DNA of 64,000 nt, taken from the NCBI RefSeq assembly GCF_000374565.1, contig NZ_KB894704.1:1-64000 (forward strand), read 5' to 3'. A model generated the notes under the pieces. That model was not told the origin of the DNA. It saw only the letters and a program-made list of their open reading frames with translations, and did no database searches. Shown here in pieces: positions 44,582 to 54,014 of the stretch. A program made the position numbers and the translations under genes. The first letter of the stretch is position 1. The number at the start of each line of letters is the position of its first letter. This DNA comes from Siminovitchia fordii DSM 16014 = CIP 108821. GTDB lineage: Bacteria > Bacillota > Bacilli > Bacillales > Bacillaceae_C.

Positions 44582-45988
44582 TTAATTGAACCAAGTGTTG
44601 TAAAGAGCCGATATACCCTTTTCGATATTATCAATCGACATTCCTCCAAAACCAATTAAAAAGACAGGATGTTTAAATGGGTTGTTTTCTTTTCTGTACC
44701 AATAATCACTTATGCTATATAGATGAATGCTCGCATCCCTTGCCATTTGAAGTAAAACTTCCTCACTTTCATTTGTGATTACCTGCATCACAATATGTAG
44801 ACCTGTTTGGCCTTTTAGAACAATCGCTTTTTCTTTGAAACACTTTTTAATCGCTTTTAAGGTAACCTTATATTTTTTCTTATATATTTCTTTCATTCGG
44901 AATCGATGTTGCTCCCAGTGCCCATCCCTCATGAATAGTTCAAGTGTTTTTTGTTCTACTCTTGATGTCGTTTGCTGTAATTCAAAACTATGAAGGTATT
45001 TTGCAAGTAAATGCTTTGGCAAAACAATATAACCTATATTTATGGCTGGTAGTAAGGTACCATGGAAGGTGCCCATATAAATGACCCGCTCGTTTTGATC
45101 AAGATTTTGCAAAGAAGGAATTAACTCACTTGAATGCCGATACTCTGACAAATAGTCGTCTTCAATGATATAAGCATTGTTCTTTACAGCCCAATTAAGT
45201 AAATGAATCCGCTTTTGAATCTTCATAATGCTCCCAAACGGGAACTGAAAAGAAGGAGAAGTGAATACAAGATTTGCTCCTGAATTTTCCAAATCCCCTG
45301 CGTTTATACCATCATCTTCAATGGCAGTGGGTGCAATGTTGCATCCAAAGCTTTCAAAGATATTGGTGGCGTGAGAATATCCTGGCTCGCCAACTGCAAC
45401 CGTCTTTCCGCGAAGGCCAATAAGATTGCTAACCATCCATAGTAATATTTGCGAATGTGACCCAATAATAATTTGCTCCTCAGAACAACGAACCCCTCTT
45501 GAATTTCTGACATATGATGCAATTTCCCTTCTTAATCCAAGCTCACCTTGAGAATCTCCTGTATTAAAAATATGATTCGTTCCATAACTCAACACTTCAT
45601 TTGTTAGTCTTCTCCACGTTGCAATCGGAAAATTTTCTATATCAACGTGGTCCAAATTGAAGGCATATTTATATGTTGTCTCAGTTTTTTTTTCGTCATG
45701 GTCAACTCCATTGCTTTCATGTTTATTAAAAAATCCTATATCGATCTCTTTGACGTAATGTCCGCTTCGTGGCTTGCTTTCAATTAACCCCTCTATAATA
45801 AGCTGGTCATACGCTGTTTCAAGTGTGGCCTTATTGACCTGCAATTGCTCTGACATTTTTCTAATAGAAGGCAGTGACGTATTCGCTTGAATGTGCCCTT
45901 CCATAATTTCTTTTTTAATGCCTTTGTAAATTTGGACGTATAAAGGCTCTGTGGAATTACGATTTATAGTTATTAATAACTCGTTCAT
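44582..45988 (-). CDS. MocR/PdxR-like regulator (GntR helix-turn-helix plus aminotransferase-like domain)
   Basis: A 468-residue fusion: N-terminal GntR winged helix (about residues 5-75, SIRKMSEQLQVNKATLETAY) and a fold-type I aminotransferase-like domain (EPGYSHATNIFESFG, EDDYLSEYRHSSE). Canonical members have GTFSK with the PLP lysine; here the aligned stretch is MGTFHGTLLPAINIGYIVLP, so the lysine is replaced by Gly. PLP probably cannot form the internal aldimine. It lies one base from an MFS exporter gene on the same strand and likely regulates it. Start ATG 45988 follows AGGAG. Confidence 0.85.
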   Translation of the reverse strand: MNELLITINRNSTEPLYVQIYKGIKKEIMEGHIQANTSLPSIRKMSEQLQVNKATLETAYDQLIIEGLIESKPRSGHYVKEIDIGFFNKHESNGVDHDEKKTETTYKYAFNLDHVDIENFPIATWRRLTNEVLSYGTNHIFNTGDSQGELGLRREIASYVRNSRGVRCSEEQIIIGSHSQILLWMVSNLIGLRGKTVAVGEPGYSHATNIFESFGCNIAPTAIEDDGINAGDLENSGANLVFTSPSFQFPFGSIMKIQKRIHLLNWAVKNNAYIIEDDYLSEYRHSSELIPSLQNLDQNERVIYMGTFHGTLLPAINIGYIVLPKHLLAKYLHSFELQQTTSRVEQKTLELFMRDGHWEQHRFRMKEIYKKKYKVTLKAIKKCFKEKAIVLKGQTGLHIVMQVITNESEEVLLQMARDASIHLYSISDYWYRKENNPFKHPVFLIGFGGMSIDNIEKGISALYNTWFN

Positions 45989-45989
45989 G

Positions 45990-47213
45990 TCATTCTCCTA
46001 CTCTCTCATTTCGAATACTGAACATAAAAAATAGCGAAAGGCTGCATATGAGTAATATCGAAATAGCCATGATTACAAAACTATAATTAATTCCCGTCCA
46101 ATCAATCATAAATGCTGCCAAAAAGCTAGCTCCCGCTTCTCCAATAAAAGCGATCGTTGATAATGCACTGAACACTTTTCCCAGCTGTTCTTCAGGTGTA
46201 TATTTTTGAATCATTAACACCATGGGGAGGTCTATAAAGGATTCCGCCACTCCAGTGAATAATGCGATAAGTGCTGCAATCAAAATGGTTGGTGAAAGTC
46301 CAACACCCATTAAACCAAATCCCCATAGGATGCAACCAATCATGATAAATTGCGGATAATTCGATTTTATTTCCATTTTTCCTAATAGAATAGCTCCAAT
46401 TGCATTTCCCGCCGCAAAAAGCGTCAGAATTAATGAAAATCCTTTTGCCCCCATTTGCCACTGTTGGTCGGAAATAATAGGGAGTCCAAGACGTTCCATA
46501 CCCGTAAAAAACAGCAATACCACGCCAAATGAGACAATAGATAGAAACATTATTCTTTTTGTCTGTAATAATGTAAACATCCCTTGCAATTCCTTTAAAA
46601 CACGAATTTTATTAGAGTTTTTCTCCCACTCTACTTTCAAAGATATCACAAACACGAGTGGGAAAAGAGAAAAAATGCAAATGAAAAAGAATATCGATTC
46701 CATTGAAAAAGTTGCTAGTAAAATACCCCCAATAACAGGGGCTAGCGACCTTGATAACTGAAGAATTAATTGAAAAATAGAATTCCCTTTTGGCCATAAC
46801 GTCTCTGGTAATGTGATTGATACAAGACTTCTAATCGCAGGGCTGTAAAAACAGCGAAACGTAACGATTAGAAACGATGCAATTGCTATATACCAAATTG
46901 ATTCAATATGAAGCATAAAAGAAACAAAGATAGAAAGCGTGATGATCCCCGTTCCGATTTGATTCCAAATGATGATTTTTTTCTTGTTCCAAATATCCGC
47001 ATACACACCCCCAATAAGACCAAACAATAAATACGGAACCGCACTACTTTGAACGACAATAGCAGCTTGTAAAGTCGAATCTGACATTTTATATGCAAGC
47101 CAATAAAGTACAACTTGAAATATAACGAAACCAAATCCCGACAACATGTTTAGAACCAACACAAATATATAATGATTATATTTAAGCAGTTCTTTATAGC
47201 TAGTAGTCTTCAT
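45990..47213 (-). CDS. MFS exporter
   Basis: A 407-residue major facilitator with about twelve hydrophobic segments, of the MFS_3/EntS-like group (macrolide or siderophore exporters): VLVLNMLSGFGFVIFQVVLY in the first segment and GLIGGVYADIWNKKKIIIWN in loop 2-3. ATG 47213 follows GAGGGAGG. The stop is one base from the MocR-like gene, so both are one transcript. The pair is AT-rich compared with its neighbours and interrupts the mut and bkd genes, which suggests acquisition. Confidence 0.85.
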   Translation of the reverse strand: MKTTSYKELLKYNHYIFVLVLNMLSGFGFVIFQVVLYWLAYKMSDSTLQAAIVVQSSAVPYLLFGLIGGVYADIWNKKKIIIWNQIGTGIITLSIFVSFMLHIESIWYIAIASFLIVTFRCFYSPAIRSLVSITLPETLWPKGNSIFQLILQLSRSLAPVIGGILLATFSMESIFFFICIFSLFPLVFVISLKVEWEKNSNKIRVLKELQGMFTLLQTKRIMFLSIVSFGVVLLFFTGMERLGLPIISDQQWQMGAKGFSLILTLFAAGNAIGAILLGKMEIKSNYPQFIMIGCILWGFGLMGVGLSPTILIAALIALFTGVAESFIDLPMVLMIQKYTPEEQLGKVFSALSTIAFIGEAGASFLAAFMIDWTGINYSFVIMAISILLICSLSLFFMFSIRNERVGE

Positions 47214-47377
47214 CTAAACCTCCCTCTCTTCATATCCACTTTAAAGAAAGTTGAACAAAGAGAATCGGTTCACTTTATAATTTATTTACCGGGTCAGATT
47301 TCAATGTTTACTTGAAATTTTTTTGATTCTCCCATTAATATTTTTCTGCATGTTGTTAATCTAAATTACTTTGGAAT

Positions 47378-47424
47378 AAAAAATGGTTCCAACCATAAGT
47401 TTTGATGGTTGGAACCATTTTTTA
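47378..47424 (-). terminator. Intrinsic terminator of the bkd operon
   Basis: AAATGGTTCCAACCA (47381-47395) pairs perfectly with TGGTTGGAACCATTT (47406-47420); T-runs flank both sides. It lies about 40 bases after the bkdB stop. Confidence 0.9.
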
Positions 47425-47462
47425 TTATTTTTGGCTAGTTATGTCCCAGCCTCTTTTGCTGA

Positions 47463-48731
47463 TTAATAGACAGATGTATTTTCTCTTGATATATTTTCCA
47501 GAATTTCTTTTACCCTTTTTAAGAAGTTACCGCACACAAGACCATCAAGTACACGGTGATCCATTGACAGACAGAGGTTAACCATATCACGAGCGGCAAT
47601 CCCCCCGTTTTTCAATATCACCGGCCGTTTGACAATTGATTCAATCTGTAAAATAGCGGCCTGTGGATGGTTAATGATTCCCATTGATTGTATTGAACCG
47701 AAAGAGCCAGTGTTATTGACAGTAAAAGTTCCACCCTGGATATCATCAGTTCTTAACCTGCCGTTCCTCGCCTTATTTGCCAGTCCGGCTATTTCCTTAG
47801 CGATACCTTTAATGGATTGCTCATCCGCGTTTTTGATCACAGGAACATACAGTACATCTTCACTTGCTACTGCGATAGACAGATTGATATCTTTCTTCTG
47901 AACGATTTTGTCTCCAGCCCATACGGAATTGATCATCGGGTATTCCCTTAAAGCTTGAGCCACCGCTTTGACAAAGAAAGCGAAATAAGTCAGGTTAAAG
48001 CCCTCTTTTAACTTGAATTCATCTTTAATTGAGTTGCGGAATTGGACAAGCCCTGTTACATCAACCTCCACCATCATCCATGCATGCGGAATTTCTTGTT
48101 TGCTCCGGACCATGTTGGCGGCAATCGTTCTACGGATGTTTGTGATTGGTATTTCAGTATCCCCCGGAAGGACTGGAATTTGCACAGGTTGATAAGCAAT
48201 ACCATGGTTCGCAGAAACAACTTTTTGCTTTGCCGATCCACTTGTTTCATCCTTTGTAGGTATCTCTCCTGCATTAATGAGCTTTTGTAAATCCTTCCTG
48301 GTAATGCGGCCTTCCAAGCCGGTCCCATCTACCTGATTCAGGTCGATGTCATATTCCTGCGCCATCCGGACAACCGCGGGTGAATACCGGGGTTTATTCC
48401 GACTTTTAATGCTCTCGGTTTCTTGACCAGTAATATCATGATTCTTCTCCAACGATGCAGCTTTCGGCAACTCCTCTGCTGGAACCACCTCTGCTGTGTC
48501 GATTGTGCATATGATTTCCCCAACTGCGAGTGTTTCGTTTTCCTGGGCAATGATTTCCTTAATTGTTCCAGAAAAGGAAGAAGGGATTTCAGCGTTGACT
48601 TTGTCAGTTAAGACTTCAGCAAGAGGGTCATATTTATTGACTTCATCTCCGGGTCCAACAAGCCATCTGCTGATTGTTCCTTCGGTAACACTTTCTCCGA
48701 GCTGGGGCATCGTTATATTTTTAACAGCCAA
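47463..48731 (-). CDS. bkdB: Branched-chain 2-oxoacid dehydrogenase E2 (dihydrolipoyl acyltransferase)
   Basis: Core of the Bkd complex; moves branched acyl groups from lipoate to CoA. The lipoyl domain carries Lys44 in EVLTDKVNAE; the E3-binding domain follows (SPAVVRMAQEYDIDLNQVDG...GRITRKDL, about 120-155); the catalytic domain ends with LSMDHRVLDG (HxxxDG). TTG 48731 has AAAGGAGGC nine bases upstream; TTG 48740 abuts that site. Last gene of bcd-lpdV-bkdAA-bkdAB-bkdB. Confidence 0.96.
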   Translation of the reverse strand: MAVKNITMPQLGESVTEGTISRWLVGPGDEVNKYDPLAEVLTDKVNAEIPSSFSGTIKEIIAQENETLAVGEIICTIDTAEVVPAEELPKAASLEKNHDITGQETESIKSRNKPRYSPAVVRMAQEYDIDLNQVDGTGLEGRITRKDLQKLINAGEIPTKDETSGSAKQKVVSANHGIAYQPVQIPVLPGDTEIPITNIRRTIAANMVRSKQEIPHAWMMVEVDVTGLVQFRNSIKDEFKLKEGFNLTYFAFFVKAVAQALREYPMINSVWAGDKIVQKKDINLSIAVASEDVLYVPVIKNADEQSIKGIAKEIAGLANKARNGRLRTDDIQGGTFTVNNTGSFGSIQSMGIINHPQAAILQIESIVKRPVILKNGGIAARDMVNLCLSMDHRVLDGLVCGNFLKRVKEILENISRENTSVY

Positions 48732-48772
48732 ATAAAACAAGCCTCCTTTACGAGATAATCAATGGGGACAAG

Positions 48773-49756
48773 TTAAAATTCCGCAAGTTCCCTCATCGCC
48801 CTTTCAATTTTCTCCGGATTTATCATAAAGTACTTTTCCATAGTGGGTGCATACGGCATGGCCGGCACGTCGGGACCTGCAAGCCTCTTGACGGGAGCAT
48901 CCAGGTCAAACAGGCACTCTTCCGCGATGATTGCTGCCACCTCGCCGATGATACTTCCTTCTTTATTATCTTCAGTGATTAGCAATACCTTCCCCGTTTT
49001 GGAAGCTGCTTCCATGATCGCTTCTTTATCAAGCGGATAAATTGTTCGTAAATCAAGTATATGCGTGCTAATACCGTCTTTGGCAAGCTTTTCTGCAGCT
49101 TGCAGGGCCATATGGACACATAATCCATACGTGATGACAGTAATGTCATCACCCTCCCGTTTAACATCGGCTTTTCCAATCGGCAAAACATAGTCCTCAT
49201 CAGGAACTTCGCCTTTAATTAAACGATAGGCCCTTTTATGTTCAAAAAACAGTACGGGATCTTCATCCCGAATCGCCGCTTTCAATAAGCCCTTTACGTC
49301 ATATGGTGTTGACGGCATCACTATTTTCAAACCTGGCTGATTGGCAAAAACGGCTTCGACTGACTGTGAATGATAAAGAGCACCATGGACTCCACCGCCA
49401 TAAGGCGCCCTAATGACAATCGGGCATGCCCAATCATTATTTGAGCGGTAACGAATCCGAGCAGCTTCAGAAATGATCTGATTAACTGCAGGCATGATAA
49501 AGTCTGCAAACTGCATTTCAGCAACCGGCCTGTATCCATACATAGCCGCTCCAATTCCAACTCCTGCAATTGCTGATTCAGCCAAAGGTGTGTCGATGAC
49601 TCTTTGATCACCAAACAATTCATGTAACCCTTGGGTCGCTTTGAATACACCGCCTTTTCTGCCTACATCTTCACCAAGGACAAAAACTTTTTCATCCCGC
49701 TCCATTTCTTCTCTAAGTGCTTCCGTAACTGCTTCAATATACGAAATGACTGCCAT
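48773..49756 (-). CDS. bkdAB: Branched-chain 2-oxoacid dehydrogenase E1 beta subunit
   Basis: A 327-residue transketolase-like subunit that completes the TPP site of E1. It shows VLGEDVGRKGGVFKATQGL, DTPLAESAIAGVGIGAAMYG, FADFIMPAVNQIISEAARIR and ILDLRTIYPLDKEAI, all typical. ATG 49756 follows GAGGGGGG. Encoded 14 bases after bkdAA; the two form the alpha2-beta2 decarboxylase for the 2-oxo acids of valine, leucine and isoleucine. Confidence 0.96.
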   Translation of the reverse strand: MAVISYIEAVTEALREEMERDEKVFVLGEDVGRKGGVFKATQGLHELFGDQRVIDTPLAESAIAGVGIGAAMYGYRPVAEMQFADFIMPAVNQIISEAARIRYRSNNDWACPIVIRAPYGGGVHGALYHSQSVEAVFANQPGLKIVMPSTPYDVKGLLKAAIRDEDPVLFFEHKRAYRLIKGEVPDEDYVLPIGKADVKREGDDITVITYGLCVHMALQAAEKLAKDGISTHILDLRTIYPLDKEAIMEAASKTGKVLLITEDNKEGSIIGEVAAIIAEECLFDLDAPVKRLAGPDVPAMPYAPTMEKYFMINPEKIERAMRELAEF

Positions 49757-49770
49757 AAAAATCCCCCCTC

Positions 49771-50769
49771 TTACGCCTCTTCATGATACACATGCTTCAA
49801 GGCCTCTTCCGGCAATGCGTATGGTGCTTCCTCCGCATAATCCGTTGCCTCGTTCACTTGCCTCATGATTCGGTCATTTATCTCTTTTTCAAGTTCGTTA
49901 TCCAATAGTCCATTTTCTTTCAGATAGGATTCGAACAAAATGATGGGGTCCTGGCTTTTTGCTTTCTCCATCTCATCCTGTGACCTATAAGTGCGGTCAT
50001 CATCATCAGACGAATGGGGTGTCAGCCGATTGCAGACAGTTTCAATGAGCACAGGCCCTTCGCCATTCCGGCAGCGGGCTGCAGCTTCTTTTACTGTTTT
50101 ATACACAATAAGCGGATCATTTCCATCTATAGTTATGCCTTGCATTCCGTAGCCTACAGCACGGTCGGATATTTTCTCGCAGGCAATTTGCTTTTCAATC
50201 GGAACGGAAATCGCATATTTATTATTCTCACACATAAAAATAACCGGAAGCCTGTGTACACCAGCAAAATTTGCTCCTTCATGAAAATCCCCTTGGTTTG
50301 AGGAACCTTCACCAAAGGTTACAAATGCTACTTGGTCGTTGCCTTCCATTCTTGCCGCTAATGCAATCCCCACTGCATGGGGGACCTGTGTAGTGACAGG
50401 AGAAGACCCGGTAACGATCCGATTTTTCTTTTTTCCGAAATGGCCAGGCATCTGCCTACCCCCGGAGTTCGGATCTTCTGCTTTTGCAAAGCCCGAAAGC
50501 ATAATTTCTTTTGGTGTCATACCAAAAGCAAGGACAACTCCAAGGTCCCTGTAATAAGGCAGAACGTAATCTTTTTCACGATCAAGAGCAAATGCCGCCC
50601 CTACCTGTGCAGCTTCCTGCCCCTGACAGGAAATGACAAATGGGATCTTTCCAGACCGGTTCAAAAGCCACATCCGTTCATCAATCCTGCGGGCAAGCAG
50701 CATGGTCTCATATATGCCTAAAACTTCTTGATCGCTCAATCCAAGCTCTTTATGACGGTTTTTTGCCAT
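49771..50769 (-). CDS. bkdAA: Branched-chain 2-oxoacid dehydrogenase E1 alpha subunit
   Basis: A 332-residue TPP-binding subunit. The TPP motif starts VTFGEGSSNQGDFHEGANFA and ends CENNKYAIS; the phosphorylation-loop equivalent is RLTPHSSDDDDRTYR. ATG 50769 follows GGGAGG. It decarboxylates branched 2-oxo acids together with BkdAB and passes the acyl group to BkdB. The products feed branched-chain fatty acids in Bacillus. Confidence 0.96.
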   Translation of the reverse strand: MAKNRHKELGLSDQEVLGIYETMLLARRIDERMWLLNRSGKIPFVISCQGQEAAQVGAAFALDREKDYVLPYYRDLGVVLAFGMTPKEIMLSGFAKAEDPNSGGRQMPGHFGKKKNRIVTGSSPVTTQVPHAVGIALAARMEGNDQVAFVTFGEGSSNQGDFHEGANFAGVHRLPVIFMCENNKYAISVPIEKQIACEKISDRAVGYGMQGITIDGNDPLIVYKTVKEAAARCRNGEGPVLIETVCNRLTPHSSDDDDRTYRSQDEMEKAKSQDPIILFESYLKENGLLDNELEKEINDRIMRQVNEATDYAEEAPYALPEEALKHVYHEEA

Positions 50770-50809
50770 TCTTTCTACCTCCCGATAGATTTATGTTTCA
50801 TGTATTAAT

Positions 50810-52234
50810 TCATATATGTATGGCGCGCCCGTCCACTGCAAGTGCCGCTTCGCCCATCACCTCGCCCAAGGAAGGGTGTGGGTGGACGGTATGTGAAATT
50901 TCCCACGGTGTGGCATCAAGGACGCGAGCAAGTCCCGCTTCCGAAATCAAGTCAGTCACATTCGGACCGATCATATGCACACCGAGAATATCATTAGTGT
51001 CCGCATCGGATACAATTTTCACAAATCCGTCGTCATCCCCGAATATCAGTGCCTTGCCGATGGCTTGGAATGGAAACTTTCCGGTCTTGACTTTGAAGCC
51101 TTTTTCTTTCGCTTGGTATTCCGTCAAACCTACACTTGCTATTTCAGGAGTGCTGTATATGCATTTTGGCACATGATCATAAATAATGGGGGATGGATCT
51201 TGTCCCGCAATATGCTCTACTGCCTTAACACCTTCATGGGAAGCGGCGTGAGCTAACTGCAGGCCCCCGATGACATCCCCTATCGCATATATATGCGATT
51301 CTTTTGTTTGGTAATATTCATTTACTTTGATAAACCCATTATCCAATTCAATATCTGTATTCTGAAGTCCAATATTATTGGAATTTGGATCCCTTCCGAC
51401 AGCCACAAGAATTTTTTCTGCTGCAAACTCCTTGATCTGGCCATCCGCTACGGCCGAGATTTTTACCATGCCGTCTCCTTTCAAGCATGTTTCCGGCTGT
51501 ACTTTCGCCTTTGTCACTACATTGATGTTTTTCTTTTTAAGAAGGCGCTCCAATTCCTTGGCTATCTCCTGATCTTCAGCAGCTAATAGTTGCTCTGCAT
51601 ATTCAAGGATTGTCACTTCCACACCGAAATCAGCAAGCATTGATGCCCACTCGATTCCGATTACCCCACCGCCAATGATAATCATTGAACTTGGAAGACG
51701 TTCCATCTCGAGAGCTTCATCGGATGTGATAATATACGTATCATCAATGTCAAGCCCTGGCAAGGATTTTGTCCGTGATCCCGTTGCAATAATAACGTTT
51801 TTGGGGACAAGCATTTCGTTTTCACTGCCATCGGACATTTCAACCGATACAGTACCTGGCAGCGGCGAAAAGATGGATGGTCCCAATATCCGGCCAAAAC
51901 CATCATAGACATCTATTTTTCCTTTTTTTATCAATTGTTGGACACCTTTATAAAGCCGGTCAACGACACCCGCTTTTCTTTGCTGGACCTTATTAAAATT
52001 CAAGATCGCTTTTTCTGCCTCAATCCCGAATTCTTCACTTCGTTTTACTGTCCTGAACACTTCTGCGCTGCGGAGCAGTGCCTTGCTCGGTATACACCCT
52101 TTATGTAAACATGTTCCTCCGAGGGCTTCTTTTTCAACGATTGCCGTTTTTAAGCCTAGTTGTGAAGCCCGGATCGCAGCTACATATCCCCCGGTGCCTC
52201 CCCCAATAATTACTACATCATACTCATGAGCCAT
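50810..52234 (-). CDS. lpdV: Dihydrolipoyl dehydrogenase (E3 of the Bkd complex)
   Basis: FAD flavoprotein of 474 residues that reoxidises lipoate with NAD. FAD loop VVIIGGGTGGYVAAIRASQL, redox disulfide Cys42/Cys47 in GGTCLHKGCIPSKALL, NAD loop IGGGVIGIEWASML, and the catalytic His-Glu pair HPHPSLGE near the C-terminus. ATG 52234 follows AAGGGGGGC. The butyrate kinase gene that usually precedes lpdV is absent; only about 100 bases separate it from bcd. Confidence 0.96.
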   Translation of the reverse strand: MAHEYDVVIIGGGTGGYVAAIRASQLGLKTAIVEKEALGGTCLHKGCIPSKALLRSAEVFRTVKRSEEFGIEAEKAILNFNKVQQRKAGVVDRLYKGVQQLIKKGKIDVYDGFGRILGPSIFSPLPGTVSVEMSDGSENEMLVPKNVIIATGSRTKSLPGLDIDDTYIITSDEALEMERLPSSMIIIGGGVIGIEWASMLADFGVEVTILEYAEQLLAAEDQEIAKELERLLKKKNINVVTKAKVQPETCLKGDGMVKISAVADGQIKEFAAEKILVAVGRDPNSNNIGLQNTDIELDNGFIKVNEYYQTKESHIYAIGDVIGGLQLAHAASHEGVKAVEHIAGQDPSPIIYDHVPKCIYSTPEIASVGLTEYQAKEKGFKVKTGKFPFQAIGKALIFGDDDGFVKIVSDADTNDILGVHMIGPNVTDLISEAGLARVLDATPWEISHTVHPHPSLGEVMGEAALAVDGRAIHI

Positions 52235-52337
52235 CTGAATGCCCCCCTTATTTCCAAAACCGAGTTAACCATGCATAGGGCTTAATGCTTGTTACTCCGC
52301 CTTTAACATAATTTTACAGCACCAATTTTAAACCTTT

Positions 52338-53432
52338 TTAAATTCTATTGTACAGAATATGCTTGTTATTAAGTAAAAATTGGCTTCTTGTTTTGCGCAA
52401 TGTTTCTATTCGTTCCTCTGCCATCCTGTCCGCAGCCAAGTATGTGGGAATATTATCACGCTTGGATATGTTAATGACCTTTTCAACATTATTGTAGATT
52501 GTTTCGACCTTCTTAAGCGCACGTTCTTGGTTATAACCGTGGAGTTCATCGGCAACATTTATGACTCCGCCTGCATTTAAAACATAATCAGGTGCATAAA
52601 CAATACCTTTTTCATAAATAATGTCCCCGTGTCGGGACTCCTTCAACTGATTATTTGCGGATCCGGCTATCACTTTCGCTTTCAGCTTAGGGATTGTTTG
52701 GTCATTGATTATAGCGCCAAGCGCACAAGGCGCAAAAATATCCGCCTCCGCCCCGTATATTTCTTTAGGATCTACCGCTTTGGCATTAAAGGCTTCTACA
52801 GCTCGTTTGACTGCCTCTTTATTTATATCGGTAACGATCAGTCTTGCACCCTCTTCATGCAAATGCCGGCAAAGCTCGAACGCAACATTACCTACGCCCT
52901 GTACTGCGACTGTTTTACCTTTAACTGAATCAGAGCCGAATGCTTCTTTTACTGCTGCCTTCATTCCTACAAAACATCCATAAGCAGTCACGGGAGAAGG
53001 GTTGCCGGAAGAACCGAAGGCAGAGGAGCCAGTAACAAAGTTTGTCTCCTCATATATAAGATCCATATCTTCAACGGTTGTCCCTACATCCTCCGCTGTT
53101 ATGTACCGGCCGTTCAGCCCTTGAATAAACCGGCCGAATGCCCTGAACATCTCCTCGTTTTTATCTTTTTTTGGATCACCGATAATGACTGCTTTCCCGC
53201 CGCCAAGATTCAAACCCGCAGCCGCATTCTTATAAGTCATCCCTTTGGCAAGGCGCAAAGCGTCATTTATTGCCGCTTCTTCGCTGTCGTAGGTCCACAT
53301 CCTTGTCCCTCCGAGAGCCGGTCCGAGTGTAGTATCATGTATGGCTATTATGGCTTTTAATCCTGACTGTTCATCCTGGCAAAACAATAATTGCTCGTAA
53401 TCGTCCCGGACCATTGTTTCAAATATTTTCAC
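52338..53432 (-). CDS. bcd: Leucine dehydrogenase
   Basis: NAD-dependent deaminase of leucine, isoleucine and valine; 364 residues. The catalytic lysines are in [11 protein letters not shown]-adjacent [20 protein letters not shown] (Lys80 region) and the Rossmann loop is [23 protein letters not shown] 53432 follows GGGGTGAG. It heads the bkd operon here; ptb, normally upstream, and the regulator gene bkdR are not present, and no sigma-L (-24/-12) promoter is seen upstream. Confidence 0.95.
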   Translation of the reverse strand: MKIFETMVRDDYEQLLFCQDEQSGLKAIIAIHDTTLGPALGGTRMWTYDSEEAAINDALRLAKGMTYKNAAAGLNLGGGKAVIIGDPKKDKNEEMFRAFGRFIQGLNGRYITAEDVGTTVEDMDLIYEETNFVTGSSAFGSSGNPSPVTAYGCFVGMKAAVKEAFGSDSVKGKTVAVQGVGNVAFELCRHLHEEGARLIVTDINKEAVKRAVEAFNAKAVDPKEIYGAEADIFAPCALGAIINDQTIPKLKAKVIAGSANNQLKESRHGDIIYEKGIVYAPDYVLNAGGVINVADELHGYNQERALKKVETIYNNVEKVINISKRDNIPTYLAADRMAEERIETLRKTRSQFLLNNKHILYNRI

Positions 53433-53556
53433 AAGCTCACCCCGTTTTTGTGTTTTATTACAAACATGTATTCATAAGTGACCAGTTTTATATTAGAAAA
53501 ATGTCCAGCCCCTAAGTTTATTATTTCACAATTGATTGTAGCGAAAAGCGGGATGC

Positions 53557-53584
53557 TTGACAAATGATTCCGTTGAGATATGAT
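53557..53584 (+). promoter_or_regulatory. Sigma-A promoter of yqzF
   Basis: TTGACA (53557-53562), 16 bases, TATGAT (53579-53584), 34 bases before the yqzF start. Confidence 0.65.
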
Positions 53585-53617
53585 TTTTTTTGAGATAACG
53601 TTGATAAGGAGATTTTC

Positions 53618-53863
53618 ATGACTCGAATTATAGCACTCATCCTGTTGGTTCTGCCCGGCCTATTGGCAGGCTATGGCATAAAATTAATGAGAGATATGTT
53701 GTTTGGTGTTTTACAGCGTCCTTTTCCATATCTATGGACCCAATTTTTTGGCGGCTTGATTTTTTTTCTTATAGGCTTAGGGTTTATTGGTGGATTTATT
53801 CTACATCGTGACCGAAAAAGAAATAAAGTTCAGGACCGTTTTAAGAAAAAGGTGAACCGATAA
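53618..53863 (+). CDS. yqzF: YqzF family membrane protein (DUF2627)
   Basis: An 81-residue protein with two membrane segments (IIALILLVLPGLLAGYGIKL; FGGLIFFLIGLGFIGGFILH) and a basic tail. ATG 53618 follows ATAAGGAG. The same small gene lies between the bkd operon and the glycerophosphodiesterase gene in other Bacillus. It is divergent from bcd. Function unknown. Confidence 0.82.
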   Translation: MTRIIALILLVLPGLLAGYGIKLMRDMLFGVLQRPFPYLWTQFFGGLIFFLIGLGFIGGFILHRDRKRNKVQDRFKKKVNR

Positions 53864-53977
53864 ACCAAATTTCACAGCGATTCCAGGATCGTTCCGCCCA
53901 AACTGCTGATTTCTTCTCAATACTGTTGATTCTCTGTACATCGGCAGTTAGGCATCCCCGCTCGCTTGAAGCGGCAA

Positions 53978-54014
53978 ACTAAAAGATCTGCTAAAAAGAT
54001 TGCAGATCTTTTTT
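53978..54014 (-). terminator. Intrinsic terminator after the glycerophosphodiesterase gene
   Basis: AAAAGATCTGC (53981-53991) pairs with GCAGATCTTTT (54002-54012); minus-strand T-rich tail. Confidence 0.75.

Noticed and set aside
53433-53560. Sigma-L (-24/-12) promoter upstream of bcd
   Set aside because: No TGGCAC-N5-TTGCA-like pair is present on the minus strand.
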